From positions 109,096 to 173,095 of the forward strand of contig NZ_JANUDX010000010.1 of NCBI RefSeq assembly GCF_024810105.1: a stretch of DNA of 64,000 nt, in the 5' to 3' direction. Under the pieces are notes generated by a model. It had not been told where the DNA came from. It saw only the letters and a program-made list of their open reading frames with translations, and ran no database searches. The position numbers and the translations under genes are program-made. This DNA comes from Stenotrophomonas sp. BIGb0135. GTDB lineage: Bacteria; Pseudomonadota; Gammaproteobacteria; Xanthomonadales; Xanthomonadaceae. Below, piece by piece: positions 47,441 to 55,872 of the stretch; the first letter of the stretch is position 1; each line of letters starts with the position of its first letter.

Positions 47441-48828
47441 TGCATACCGACCTGCCCGCCGCCTTCCTGTCCACCGTGCACGCGCTGTTGGGCGAGGACG
47501 GCTGGCGCACCGATGACAGCGCCCTCGCCGCCGCCGCGCAGGACAACTCGTGGCGCCAGCAGGTGCCGCTGGGCGTGGCGTTCCCGCGCGACCGCGACCA
47601 GGTGGTGGCGTTGGTGCGGGCCTGCCGCGACCATCGCGTCGCCCTGGTGGCACGTGGCGCCGGCACCGGCACCACCGGCGCGGCGGTGCCGGTCAACGGC
47701 AGCATCGTGCTGTCCTTCGCGCGGATGGCACGCATCCTCGACATCCAGCCCGGCAACCGCTGCGCGGTGGTCGAGCCGGGCGTGCTCAACGGCGACCTGC
47801 AGCATGCCCTGGCACCGCATGGCCTGTTCTGGGCACCGGACCCGTCCAGCGCGGACATCTGCAGCATCGGCGGCAACCTGGCCTGCAATGCCGGCGGCCC
47901 GCGCGCGGTGAAGTACGGCACCAGCCGCGACAACGTGCTCGGCCTGGTCGCGGTCACCGGCGCCGGTGAGCTGATCCAGTGCGGCGGCGCCTATACCAAG
48001 GATGCCACCGGCTACGACCTCACCCACCTGCTGGTGGGCAGCGAAGGCACCCTGGCCCTGATCGTGGAAGCCACGCTCAAACTCACCCCGCTGCCGGTGG
48101 CGCAGGCCGGCCTGCGTGTGCTGTACCGCGACGCCGATGCGGCCGCCGCGGCGGTATCGCGGCTGATGGCGCAACCGGTGGTGCCCACGCGCCTGGAATT
48201 CATGGATGCGCGCAGCCTGCAGCTGCTGCGCCGCAATGGCGCCGAGGTGCCCGAGGCCGGCGCGATGCTGCTGGTGGAGGCCGACGGCGACCACGACACC
48301 CTGCCCTACCTGCTGCAGGCGCTGGCCAACGCGGCCGAGGGCGATGGCATGCTCGCACTGGACGTGGCCATGGAGGGTGCCGCACGCGAGAAGCTCTGGG
48401 CCGCGCGCAAGGCGCTGTCGCCGGCGCTGCGCAGCATCGCCCCGGGCAAGATCAACGAAGACGTGGTGGTCCCGGTCTCACGCATCCCCGCACTGGTGGC
48501 GGGGGTGCAGGCGCTGGCGCGCGAGCATGACCTGGTCATCGTCACCTTCGGCCATGCCGGCAACGGCAACCTGCACGTCAACATCCTCTACCACCCCGAC
48601 GATGTCGACGAGAACGCACGCGCGCATGCGGCGCTGCCGAAGATCTTCGCCTTGACCCTGGCGCTGGGCGGCACGCTGTCGGGCGAGCATGGGATCGGCC
48701 TGGCCAAGCGCGACTTCATGGCGCAGGCCTTCAACCCGGCCACGCTGGCGGCGATGCATGCAATCAAGCGGGCGCTGGACCCGGACGGCATCCTCAACCC
48801 GGGCAAGGTGCTGCCGCCGGCCGCCTGA
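47440..48828 (+). CDS. FAD-linked oxidase, GlcD/D-2-hydroxyacid dehydrogenase type
   Basis: A 462-residue flavoprotein. The FAD-binding type 4 domain has RGAGTGTTGAAVPVNG, DPSSADICSIGGNLACNAGG and KDATGYDLTHLLVGSEGTL. The C-terminal oxidase domain has FGHAGNGNLHVNILYHPDD and GGTLSGEHGIGLAKRDF. This set suits glycolate oxidase GlcD, D-lactate dehydrogenase and D-2-hydroxyglutarate dehydrogenase. Without GlcE or GlcF next to it, a single-subunit D-2-hydroxyglutarate or D-lactate enzyme is more likely. Its ATG overlaps the stop of the DUF457 gene by one base. It converges on thiL. Confidence 0.88.
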   Translation: MHTDLPAAFLSTVHALLGEDGWRTDDSALAAAAQDNSWRQQVPLGVAFPRDRDQVVALVRACRDHRVALVARGAGTGTTGAAVPVNGSIVLSFARMARILDIQPGNRCAVVEPGVLNGDLQHALAPHGLFWAPDPSSADICSIGGNLACNAGGPRAVKYGTSRDNVLGLVAVTGAGELIQCGGAYTKDATGYDLTHLLVGSEGTLALIVEATLKLTPLPVAQAGLRVLYRDADAAAAAVSRLMAQPVVPTRLEFMDARSLQLLRRNGAEVPEAGAMLLVEADGDHDTLPYLLQALANAAEGDGMLALDVAMEGAAREKLWAARKALSPALRSIAPGKINEDVVVPVSRIPALVAGVQALAREHDLVIVTFGHAGNGNLHVNILYHPDDVDENARAHAALPKIFALTLALGGTLSGEHGIGLAKRDFMAQAFNPATLAAMHAIKRALDPDGILNPGKVLPPAA

Positions 48829-48858
48829 TGCCGCGGGCCTCGCCGCGCCCGGCGATGC

Positions 48859-49824
48859 TCAGTCGGCGAAATGCTGGTAGCCGCCCGGGCCGCGCTCGCC
48901 CTCGCACTGCACGCCCTGCCCGTCCACGATGCGGCCGATGCGGGTGAGTGGCAGGCGCAGCGATTCGGCCAGCGCGTGCAGCGCGTCGCGCTGGTCGGCG
49001 GCAGCGGTGAAACACAGCTCGTAGTCATCGCCGCCGCGCAGCGCACAGTCGCGCGCGGCATCGCGGCCGAGCACGCCACGCAGCGCGGCCGACAGCGGCA
49101 ACGCGTCGGCGTCCACCTCGGCGCCGACGCCACTGCGCGCGGCGATGTGGCCAAGATCGGCCAACAGGCCATCGGAGATATCCACGGCCGCGTGCGCGAA
49201 GGCGCGCAGGCGCAGGCCCAGCGTGACCCGGGGGATCGGGCGCAGCAGGCGCAGGCGCAGCGCTTCGTAGTCGGCCAGCAGCGTCGCGGTGGCGACGTTC
49301 AACTCACCGCGTTGCCACAACTGCAGCGCGCCGGCGGCATCGCCCAGCGTGCCGCTGACCCAGATGTCGTCACCCACCTGGGCACGGTCGCGGCGCAGCG
49401 CCTGGCCACGCGCGACCTGCCCCATCGCGGTGACCGAGAGCGACAGTGGGCCACGCGTGGTGTCGCCGCCGACCAGCGCGATGGCGTGTTCGTCAGCCAG
49501 CGCGAAGAAGCCGTCGGCGAAGGATTCGATCCAGTCCGGGGAGGCATCGGGCAGGGACATCGCCAGCGTGCACCAGGCCGGGCGCGCGCCCATCGCCGCC
49601 AGGTCGGACAGGTTGACCGCCAGGGTCTTCCAGCCGATATCGAACGGCGCGGTGTCGTCCGGAAAATGCACGCCGCCGTTGAGCGTATCGGCGGTGACCA
49701 CCAGGTGTTCATTGGGACGCGGCTGCAGCAATGCGGCGTCGTCACCGATGCCGAGCAGCACGTCCTCGCGTTCGGCGGTACGGGCGCGGATGCGGTCGAT
49801 CAAGGCGAATTCGGCGAGGGACAT
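48859..49824 (-). CDS. thiL: Thiamine-monophosphate kinase
   Basis: ThiL phosphorylates thiamine monophosphate to the active diphosphate. The 321-residue protein of the PurM fold starts SLAEFALIDRIRARTAERED and has GIGDDAALLQP, TADTLNGGVHFP, NLSDLAAMGARPAW, LVGGDTTRGPLSLSVTAMG and DISDGLLADLGHIA. The ATG at 49824 has GGAG 7 nt ahead; the earlier TTG at 49830 is less likely. It is the last gene downstream of nusB in the riboflavin operon direction, after a 216-bp gap with repeats. Confidence 0.96.
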   Translation of the reverse strand: MSLAEFALIDRIRARTAEREDVLLGIGDDAALLQPRPNEHLVVTADTLNGGVHFPDDTAPFDIGWKTLAVNLSDLAAMGARPAWCTLAMSLPDASPDWIESFADGFFALADEHAIALVGGDTTRGPLSLSVTAMGQVARGQALRRDRAQVGDDIWVSGTLGDAAGALQLWQRGELNVATATLLADYEALRLRLLRPIPRVTLGLRLRAFAHAAVDISDGLLADLGHIAARSGVGAEVDADALPLSAALRGVLGRDAARDCALRGGDDYELCFTAAADQRDALHALAESLRLPLTRIGRIVDGQGVQCEGERGPGGYQHFAD

Positions 49825-49857
49825 CGGCAACTCCGGCAGCGGAACATCCGCCGAGTG

Positions 49858-49992
49858 GGGCCCGACCGTGGGTCGGATCCGGCAAGACCGTTGGGGTGTA
49901 GCGCCGACCGTGGGTCGGCTGCCATGAAACCGGAGATCATCCCGGCTGCGACGGACCGCGCTTTGCGCGGTCAGCCGACCAGCGGTCGGCGC
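49858..49992. repeat. SMAG-type repeats between thiL and nusB
   Basis: Three elements with CCGACC/GGTCGG arms are present: one at about 49858-49878, a GTAG-headed forward copy (49898-49920), and a reverse copy (49973-49992). They interrupt the nusB-thiL junction, and no terminator with a U-tract is visible. Confidence 0.75.
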
Positions 49993-50040
49993 CAGGGACG
50001 CGCAGCGGCGGGATCAGCCGCCGGCGGACACTCGACCGGC

Positions 50041-50520
50041 TCAGTGGCCGCTTTCGACCTTGCGCCATTCCACGGCCGCGCGATCGAGCACGCCGTTGAC
50101 GTAGGTGTGGCCGTGTTCGGAGCCGAAGCGCTTGGCCGATTCGATGGCTTCGTTGATCACCACGCGGTACGGCACGTCCATGCGGTAGCGCATTTCGTAG
50201 GCGGCCACGCGCAGCGCGGCACGTTCGATCGCATCCACCTCTTCGATGCCGCGGTCCAGGTACGGGGTCAGTGCCTCGTCCAGGTCCTTGCGGTTGTCCA
50301 GCACGCCATGCACCAGCGCTTCGAAGTAGGCCAGGTCGGCGATTTCGCGGGCCTGTTCGTGGGCGAACTGGGCGATCACCGACTGCGCGTTGCCACCGGA
50401 GATCTGCCAGGCATAGATCGCCTGCAGGGCACGACGGCGCGCACGCGAGCGCAGCACCGGGTCGATGCCATCACGGCGGACCGGCTTGCCGGACGGCTTG
50501 CCCGGGTTTGACTTGTTCAC
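50041..50520 (-). CDS. nusB: Transcription antitermination factor NusB
   Basis: NusB binds boxA with NusE in rRNA antitermination. The 159-residue helical protein has [51 protein letters not shown] and [27 protein letters not shown] divided over the C-terminal helices. It begins at a GTG that overlaps the ribH TGA by 4 nt. Confidence 0.97.
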   Translation of the reverse strand: MNKSNPGKPSGKPVRRDGIDPVLRSRARRRALQAIYAWQISGGNAQSVIAQFAHEQAREIADLAYFEALVHGVLDNRKDLDEALTPYLDRGIEEVDAIERAALRVAAYEMRYRMDVPYRVVINEAIESAKRFGSEHGHTYVNGVLDRAAVEWRKVESGH

Positions 50521-50984
50521 GGCAACTGCTCCAGAAGATTGACCATTTCCAACGCCGTCAGTGCGGCTTCCTCACCCTTGTTGCCATGGCTGCCACCGGC
50601 GCGTGCCTCGGCATCCTCGGCGTTTTCCACCGCCAGCACGCCGTTGAGCACCGGCACGCCGAAGTCCAGCTGCACGCGCATCAGGCCCTCGGCGCAGCCA
50701 TCGGCCACGTGCTCGTAATGGCGGGTATCGCCACGGATCACGCAGCCCAGGGCGATGATCGCCGCATGCTCGTGCGCGGCGGCCAGGCGGGCGGCCACCA
50801 GTGGCAGTTCCCACGCGCCGGGCACGCGGATCACGTCGATGGACGCTTCATCGATGCCGTTGCCGGCCAGGCTGGCGCGCGCCCCGGCCACCAGGACATC
50901 GGTGATGCGGGCGTTCCAGCGGCTGGCGAGGATGGCGAAACGGCCCTTTTCCGGGGTACGGAGGTCGCCTTCGTAGTGGCTCAT
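50517..50984 (-). CDS. ribH: 6,7-dimethyl-8-ribityllumazine synthase
   Basis: RibH condenses the pyrimidine and butanone phosphate to lumazine. The 155-residue protein has [51 protein letters not shown] and [18 protein letters not shown]. The C-terminus carries the usual [14 protein letters not shown]. It is 167 nt downstream of the ribBA-like gene and overlaps nusB. Confidence 0.97.
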   Translation of the reverse strand: MSHYEGDLRTPEKGRFAILASRWNARITDVLVAGARASLAGNGIDEASIDVIRVPGAWELPLVAARLAAAHEHAAIIALGCVIRGDTRHYEHVADGCAEGLMRVQLDFGVPVLNGVLAVENAEDAEARAGGSHGNKGEEAALTALEMVNLLEQLP

Positions 50985-51151
50985 GTTCGGCGTGGGGTCC
51001 AAAAGGTTGATTAGTTTACCGCGCACGGGCGCGCCAGAGGCTCAGCGGTCGCCAATTCGGCCACCGCATCGCCCTGCGCCCGGGCAGGGGCGCGTCATGC
51101 CGGGCCGTCCAGCCGGGCGCGCCCGGCGGAACGGGCCCGGGTCCACCCGGC

Positions 51152-52249
51152 TCAGGGCGTGACCGTCTCGACCACTTCCAGGCCATACCCGGCCAGGCCG
51201 ACCTGCCGGCGCGGGGTGCCCAGCACGCGCAGCTTGCCCAGGCCCAGGTCGGACAGGATCTGCGCCCCGGCTCCGTTGCGGCGCCACTGGCTCACGTCCT
51301 TGTCCTTGCCGGGGGTGACCGGCGCCGGCTGCTGGCGCAGGCGGGCCAGCAGGCTGTTGCTGTCGCGCGGGGCCGACAGCACCACCATCACGCCACGCCC
51401 GGCGGCGGCGATCGCGCGCAGGGCATCGGTGGAGGCCACGCCAAAATCATCGCGGCGCCAGTGCAGCAGGTCGGCCAGCGGGTTTTCCACCTGCACCCGG
51501 ACCAGGGTCGGCTCGGCATCCGGGGTGCCACGGACCAGGGCGAAATGCAGGTCGTGGGCGATCCGGTCGCGATAGGTGACCAGCTTGAACGGGCCGAACT
51601 CGGTGTCGATCTCGCGTTCGTCCACGCGTTCGACGGTCTTCTCGGTGGCCAGGCGATACGCGATCAGGTCGGCGATCGAACCGATCTTCAGGCCGTGCTC
51701 GCGGGCGAAGACTTCCAGCTCGGGGCGGCGCGCCATGCTGCCGTCCGGGTTGAGGATCTCCACCAGCACGCCGGCCGGCTCCAGCCCGGCCAGCATCGCC
51801 AGGTCGACCCCGGCCTCTGTATGCCCGGCACGGGTCAGCACCCCGCCCGGCTGGGCGATCAGCGGGAAGATGTGGCCCGGCTGGTGCAGGTCGGCCGGCT
51901 TGGCGTCCGGCTTCACCGCAGTGCGGATGGTGTGCGCGCGGTCGTAGGCCGAGATGCCGGTGGTAACGCCCTCGGCGGCCTCGATGCTGACGGTGAAGTT
52001 GGTCTGGAACTGCGCCGTGTTGGCCTGGACCATCGGCGCCAGGCCCAGGTCGGCGGCGCGCTCGCGGGTCAGCGGCAGGCACACCAGGCCACGGCCGTGG
52101 GTGACCATGAAATTGATGTCCGACGGCTTGACCAGCTCGGCGGCCATGATCAGGTCGCCTTCGTTCTCGCGGTCTTCGTCATCGACGATGACGACCATGC
52201 GGCCGAGGCGGATGTCCTCGAGGATCTCGGGGATGGAGGCGAAGTTCAT
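51152..52249 (-). CDS. ribB: 3,4-dihydroxy-2-butanone-4-phosphate synthase with degenerate GTP cyclohydrolase II domain (RibBX type)
   Basis: The 365-residue fusion has an intact N-terminal RibB domain (1-200) with DDEDRENEGDLIMAAEL (23-39), QTNFTVSIEA and RAGHTEAGVDLA (140-151). It makes dihydroxybutanone phosphate from ribulose 5-phosphate. The C-terminal half (about 205-365) aligns with RibA but contains no cysteine at all, whereas GTP cyclohydrolase II needs three zinc-binding cysteines. It cannot be a working RibA. This matches the known RibBX proteins. A separate RibA must be encoded elsewhere. Its start overlaps the ribE stop by 4 nt. Confidence 0.9.
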   Translation of the reverse strand: MNFASIPEILEDIRLGRMVVIVDDEDRENEGDLIMAAELVKPSDINFMVTHGRGLVCLPLTRERAADLGLAPMVQANTAQFQTNFTVSIEAAEGVTTGISAYDRAHTIRTAVKPDAKPADLHQPGHIFPLIAQPGGVLTRAGHTEAGVDLAMLAGLEPAGVLVEILNPDGSMARRPELEVFAREHGLKIGSIADLIAYRLATEKTVERVDEREIDTEFGPFKLVTYRDRIAHDLHFALVRGTPDAEPTLVRVQVENPLADLLHWRRDDFGVASTDALRAIAAAGRGVMVVLSAPRDSNSLLARLRQQPAPVTPGKDKDVSQWRRNGAGAQILSDLGLGKLRVLGTPRRQVGLAGYGLEVVETVTP

Positions 52250-52869
52250 GCGGTGGCTCCCTGCTGCGGACCATGCGCCGGCACGGCGATCAGCCGTTCG
52301 ACGTAGCGGGCGACCAGATCGATTTCCAGGTTGACCGCACTGCCCACGCCGGTGGCGGCGAAGGCGGTGTGGGCGACGGTGTGCGGAATCAGCGCCACCT
52401 CGAAGCCCTGGTCGTCGACCTCGTTCACGGTCAGGCTGACCCCGTCCACGCAGATCGAGCCCTTCCTGGCGATGTAGCGCAGCAGCGCGGCCGGCGCGGC
52501 GAAGCGCCAGCGCTGGGCGCGGGCGTCGTCATGGATGGACAGGACCTGGCCGAGGCCATCGACATGGCCGCTGACCAGGTGGCCGCCGAGGCGGTCGGTC
52601 GGGCGCATCGCGCGCTCCAGGTTGATCACTGCGCCATCGGTCAGCTGGCCGAGCGTGGTCAGCCCGAGCGTCTCGGTGGAGGCGTCGGCCTGGAAGGTGG
52701 TGGCGTCGTGGGCGATGACGGTCAGGCAGACCCCGTTGATGGCGATGCTCTCGCCCATCTGCACGTTCTCGAACGGCAGGCTCCCGACATGGAAGGTGAA
52801 GCGGACATCGCCGCCCAGGGTCTCGCGTGCGGCCAGGTGGCCGACGCCTTCGATGATTCCAGTAAACAA
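52246..52869 (-). CDS. ribE: Riboflavin synthase
   Basis: RibE dismutates two lumazines into riboflavin. The 207-residue protein has two lumazine-binding repeats: FTGIIEGVGHL (near residue 2) with IAINGVCLTVIAHD, then GGHLVSGHVDGLGQVLSI with VDGVSLTVNEVDDQGFEVAL. The start is TTG, read as Met, at 52869; the family begins MFTGII, and GGAG lies 8 nt ahead. It is the first gene after the FMN riboswitch and overlaps the next gene by 4 nt. Confidence 0.95.
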   Translation of the reverse strand: MFTGIIEGVGHLAARETLGGDVRFTFHVGSLPFENVQMGESIAINGVCLTVIAHDATTFQADASTETLGLTTLGQLTDGAVINLERAMRPTDRLGGHLVSGHVDGLGQVLSIHDDARAQRWRFAAPAALLRYIARKGSICVDGVSLTVNEVDDQGFEVALIPHTVAHTAFAATGVGSAVNLEIDLVARYVERLIAVPAHGPQQGATA

Positions 52870-52947
52870 GGAACGTTCTCCGCGGAAAGTGAGCGAAAAA
52901 CGCCGCAAGGCATATAGGCGCGCACCAGGCCGAAGGCCTGGTCGCAC

Positions 52948-53086
52948 CGTCTTCTTTCATCCGGACTATACCGTCGGCTCCGGCATCGGACCGGATCTGC
53001 TGACCTTCCGGCGGAACCGGAAGCGCTCGCGGGCTCGTGCTTGCGCACCTACCGCCGGTGGGGAATCGCACCCCGCCCTGAAGACG
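52948..53086 (-). promoter_or_regulatory. FMN riboswitch (RFN element)
   Basis: On the minus strand the P1 arms GAAGACG (complement of 52948-52954) and CGTCTTC (complement of 53080-53086) enclose the six-way junction with the conserved parts GGGCGGGGTG, ATTCCCCACCGGCGGTA and GGTATAGTCCGGATGAAAG. It controls ribE, ribB and probably ribH and nusB when FMN is abundant. After the aptamer, a stem ACCAGGCC with GGCCTGGT (loop TTC) and a T5 tract (GGCGTTTTT) lie before the ribE start, which may form the expression platform. Confidence 0.95.
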
Positions 53087-53113
53087 TTTGTGTACCGGCG
53101 AACCGGCCTGGCC

Positions 53114-53119
53114 ATTGTA
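53114..53119 (-). promoter_or_regulatory. Extended -10 promoter of the ribE operon
   Basis: TGCTACAAT (minus strand) is an extended -10, with TACAAT at 53114-53119. It lies 28 nt upstream of the riboswitch P1, the expected distance. No clear -35 was seen, as is common with extended -10 promoters. Confidence 0.55.
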
Positions 53120-53248
53120 GCAAGCGAAGCTGACTGCTCGCTTTTTGTGAAGATATGGTTAAAATCTGCCCGCGCGGCAGTGATCGCCGCCCCTGCCGCC
53201 CACGAAGGGCTGGCTGAAATGGACCTCAACGTCATCAAAGGAACCTGC

Positions 53249-53887
53249 ATGCGCAAGATTCTCCTGGCCGCCGCCCTGCTGGCGACCACTCCGTTCGCGG
53301 CCTCCGCCGCTGAAACCATGAGCTACACCTTCGTGGAAGGCGGCTGGACCCAGCTGCAGCTGGACCGCAACGGCGCCGACTCCAAGCCGAAGCTGGACGG
53401 CGGCTACCTGCGCGGCTCGTTCGCCATCGCCGAACAGGTGTACGTCTTCGGTGGCTACAGCATGGTCTCCAAGACCTACACCTGGGACTACTACGGCTAC
53501 AACGGCCGACTGAAGCAGGAGCTGCGCCAGCCGGAGCTGGGCATCGGCTACCACATGCCGCTGACCGACCGCCTGGACTTCACCACCGACATCGCGTGGC
53601 TGCGCATCAACAACGAAGCCAAGCTGTCCTACGACGGCGAGGAAGTGGATCGCCTGAAGGACCACACCAACGCCGGTCGCGCCACCCTGGGCGTTCGTGG
53701 CAAGCCGTCGGCCCGTACCGAAGCCTGGCTGAAGGCCGGCTACATCGACGGCAGCGACATGGACGGCACCTGGGTCGGCACCCTCGGCGGCCAGGTCAAC
53801 TTCACCCAGGCCTGGGGCCTGGTCGGTGAAGTGCAGGCGTACGACGACGTCACCCAGTTCTCGGTGGGCGTGCGCGCGAGTTTCTGA
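53249..53887 (+). CDS. Outer-membrane beta-barrel protein, Ax21-like
   Basis: The 212-residue protein has a clear signal peptide (MRKILLAAALLATTPFAASA, cleavage after ASA) and alternating amphipathic strands ending in a terminal phenylalanine (SVGVRASF), typical of outer-membrane barrels recognised by BamA. MSYTFVEGGWTQLQ at the mature N-terminus and the overall length fit the Ax21 family of Xanthomonads and Stenotrophomonas. Its function (porin-like, vesicle-associated) is not settled. AAAGGA lies 6 nt before the ATG, and a -10 TAAAAT (53160-53165) further up. A strong terminator follows. Confidence 0.8.
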   Translation: MRKILLAAALLATTPFAASAAETMSYTFVEGGWTQLQLDRNGADSKPKLDGGYLRGSFAIAEQVYVFGGYSMVSKTYTWDYYGYNGRLKQELRQPELGIGYHMPLTDRLDFTTDIAWLRINNEAKLSYDGEEVDRLKDHTNAGRATLGVRGKPSARTEAWLKAGYIDGSDMDGTWVGTLGGQVNFTQAWGLVGEVQAYDDVTQFSVGVRASF

Positions 53888-53923
53888 TCGGGCAGCGACG
53901 GCTTCCGCCGCGCCATGATCGAA

Positions 53924-53951
53924 CGGGCCCCGAAAGGGGCTCGTTTTTTTT
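53924..53951 (+). terminator. Intrinsic terminator of the Ax21-like gene
   Basis: An 8-bp stem with one G-T pair (CGGGCCCC with GGGGCTCG), loop GAAA, is followed by eight Ts, 37 nt after the stop codon. Confidence 0.92.
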
Positions 53952-54068
53952 GGGTTGCTCTCCCAATGGAGCGGAGCGTCGTGCGGGCCGCGCACCTGAC
54001 TGCCCTGCGCCAGGCGTGGCTGCCGGGAAACGCGTTAGGCTTCGCCCCCTTCGCAGTGGACGCTGAAC

Positions 54069-54956
54069 ATGATGACGACCCCCCGGCTGCTCGCCCTCCC
54101 TCTCCTGCTGTGCGCGCCGCTGCTCGCCACCGGCGCGCCGGCGGCGGGGCTCACTCCCGAACAGACCTTCGACCTCTACGCGCGCGTTCTGCTCGAAGAC
54201 GACGCCGGCGCGGCGCGCACGCTCAATGATGCGCTGCGCCCCGCGTTCGACGGCAAGGATGCGGTCACGCCGGCCCACGGCGAACTGGCCGCCGCGATGG
54301 CCGCGCCGTTGCAATCACTGTTGGCGAAACAGGCGGGCGGCGCCAGGGACAGCGCCGCGGTACCAGCGCTGATGGCGGCCAACCTGCACCAGACCCGCTG
54401 TCGCGCCACCCATGCCCAGGTCCGTGACAATGCGTACGTGGACGATGCAAAGATCGCCAGCGTCAGCTTCACCTGCCAGGTCACGGTGCTGGATGCGCTG
54501 CGTCCCTTGTTCAGCGCAGGGCTGCGCGATGATTCGGCCGAGAACCTCAAGCGCTTCACCGACGCCTACCTGCTCGCCCTGCGCGATGCGCCACGCCGTG
54601 AATTGAGCGGGAGCCTGGACCTGCATCCGGCCAAGGACAACGGCTACTGGTACAGCGGCAATCTGGACGCACTGGTGTCGCCGGTCGTGGACGCAGTGTT
54701 GCCGTTCAACGCGTGGCGCCAGGACGCCCTGGCCGACGCGGCGCCCAAGGTCACCGGCGTGCCGGCCTGCGATCTCCTGCTGCTGCAGCACCGCCAGTGC
54801 ATCGCCAATACCGCGCCGGACCAGCTGCCGGGCGTGGAGGCGATGGCCGACGAGCTGAAGGCCAAGGCCGCGACATCGACGCCGGCGGCGATGACACAGG
54901 AATGCAAGGCACTGCGCTCGATGGCCGAAGCGATGTGGGACGACGACTGCCGGTGA
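54069..54956 (+). CDS. Hypothetical periplasmic protein, first of a tandem pair
   Basis: A 295-residue protein with a signal peptide (TPRLLALPLLLCAPLLATGA, cleavage near residue 25). The mature part begins GLTPEQTFDLYARVLLEDD, is mostly helical, and has four or more cysteines (RCRATHAQV, SFTCQV, PACDLLLLQHRQC) that may pair in the periplasm. I do not recognise a family. It shares layout and some wording with the next gene, such as ARVLLEDDAGAARTL against ARVLLQDDNDARATL and LPFNAWRQD against LPFAEWDRR, so the two look like diverged duplicates. Confidence 0.75.
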   Translation: MMTTPRLLALPLLLCAPLLATGAPAAGLTPEQTFDLYARVLLEDDAGAARTLNDALRPAFDGKDAVTPAHGELAAAMAAPLQSLLAKQAGGARDSAAVPALMAANLHQTRCRATHAQVRDNAYVDDAKIASVSFTCQVTVLDALRPLFSAGLRDDSAENLKRFTDAYLLALRDAPRRELSGSLDLHPAKDNGYWYSGNLDALVSPVVDAVLPFNAWRQDALADAAPKVTGVPACDLLLLQHRQCIANTAPDQLPGVEAMADELKAKAATSTPAAMTQECKALRSMAEAMWDDDCR

Positions 54957-55053
54957 AGGGCGCGCACCGGCTGCGCGATCTGCAACCGATTGCATTTCAA
55001 CGCCACCCCGGGAACGGGAGAATGTGCGATCACTCACGTTCGGGCCTGCTCGC

Positions 55054-55719
55054 ATGTATCGCTCTCTGTTCCCGGTCCTGTTGCATGCGTCAACGGTGGT
55101 CGCCGACCCTGCGGTGTCACCCGAGGTCGAGTACACCCTGCAGGCCCGGGTACTGCTCCAGGACGACAACGACGCACGGGCGACGCTGTTGGCGGTCAGC
55201 CAGGATGCCGTGCCCGAGGGCACCCTCGATTGGGACGATGTCATCGATGATCTTCCCGCATGGCTGACCCGCGAGGGCATCCAGCCACCGTCCCGGGCAG
55301 TGATGCAGGAGGTGTCCGAGGCGCTCCGGATCCGGCTGCCACGGGTCACCTGTACGGCACGCGACGTCGTGCCGTTGGGCAGTCCCGAGATCGCGCAGTA
55401 CACGCTTGCGTGCATGGTTCCGGATGTCGAACCGGCCTTCGCTGCCTACCACGCGATGCGCAGTGGGGATGATGCGGACCGGCATGCGCTGAGCGATGCT
55501 TTTTTTGCGACCTTCGCCGCACGCCTGCGCGGCGACACCGCGGTGGCCCATCTCTCCACGGCCGTCGGCTGGTCGTCGTTCCGTCATGGCGATGTCCATG
55601 CCGCGCGTGCCGAACACCTCTACCGCACCGTGCTGTTCGGCCTGCTGCCGTTCGCCGAGTGGGATCGACGGATCGCGTCGGGCGCAGGCCGGGACGGCCA
55701 CGAAGGGCCGGGCGAGTAA
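55054..55719 (+). CDS. Hypothetical periplasmic protein, second of a tandem pair
   Basis: A 221-residue protein with a signal peptide (MYRSLFPVLLHASTVVA, cleavage near residue 17). It is shorter than its upstream relative and lacks the C-terminal ~75 residues with the QHRQC part. It keeps two cysteines (VTCTARDV and LACMVPD). The ATG at 55054 was chosen because it gives the signal peptide; the frame opens at a GTG at 55024. It has no known function. Confidence 0.72.
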   Translation: MYRSLFPVLLHASTVVADPAVSPEVEYTLQARVLLQDDNDARATLLAVSQDAVPEGTLDWDDVIDDLPAWLTREGIQPPSRAVMQEVSEALRIRLPRVTCTARDVVPLGSPEIAQYTLACMVPDVEPAFAAYHAMRSGDDADRHALSDAFFATFAARLRGDTAVAHLSTAVGWSSFRHGDVHAARAEHLYRTVLFGLLPFAEWDRRIASGAGRDGHEGPGE

Positions 55720-55736
55720 CATCACCGGGACGTTGA

Positions 55737-55862
55737 TGGGGCACGGAAAAGAGGGTCCAGGAGCTGGTCCGGGATGTGAACGAACAGCAGACGCTGGACG
55801 ACTGCAACAACGAGGTCCAACGGCTCGTGATCGCCGAGACGGGGGGATTTCAATGCTTGTGA
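55737..55862 (+). pseudogene. Coding-like remnant of an unrecognised gene
   Basis: This 42-codon frame, preceded directly by an in-frame TGA, has no usable ATG and ends at TGA 55862. Its third codon positions are strongly GC-biased, and the translation contains VQELVRDVNEQQTLDDCN and QRLVIAETGGFQC, which look like real protein sequence. A start at GTG 55776 would give 28 residues. It is probably the 3' end of a gene deleted when this region was rearranged. It lies in the gap between the tandem pair and ribD. Confidence 0.35.
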
Positions 55863-55872
55863 ATGGCGCTGC

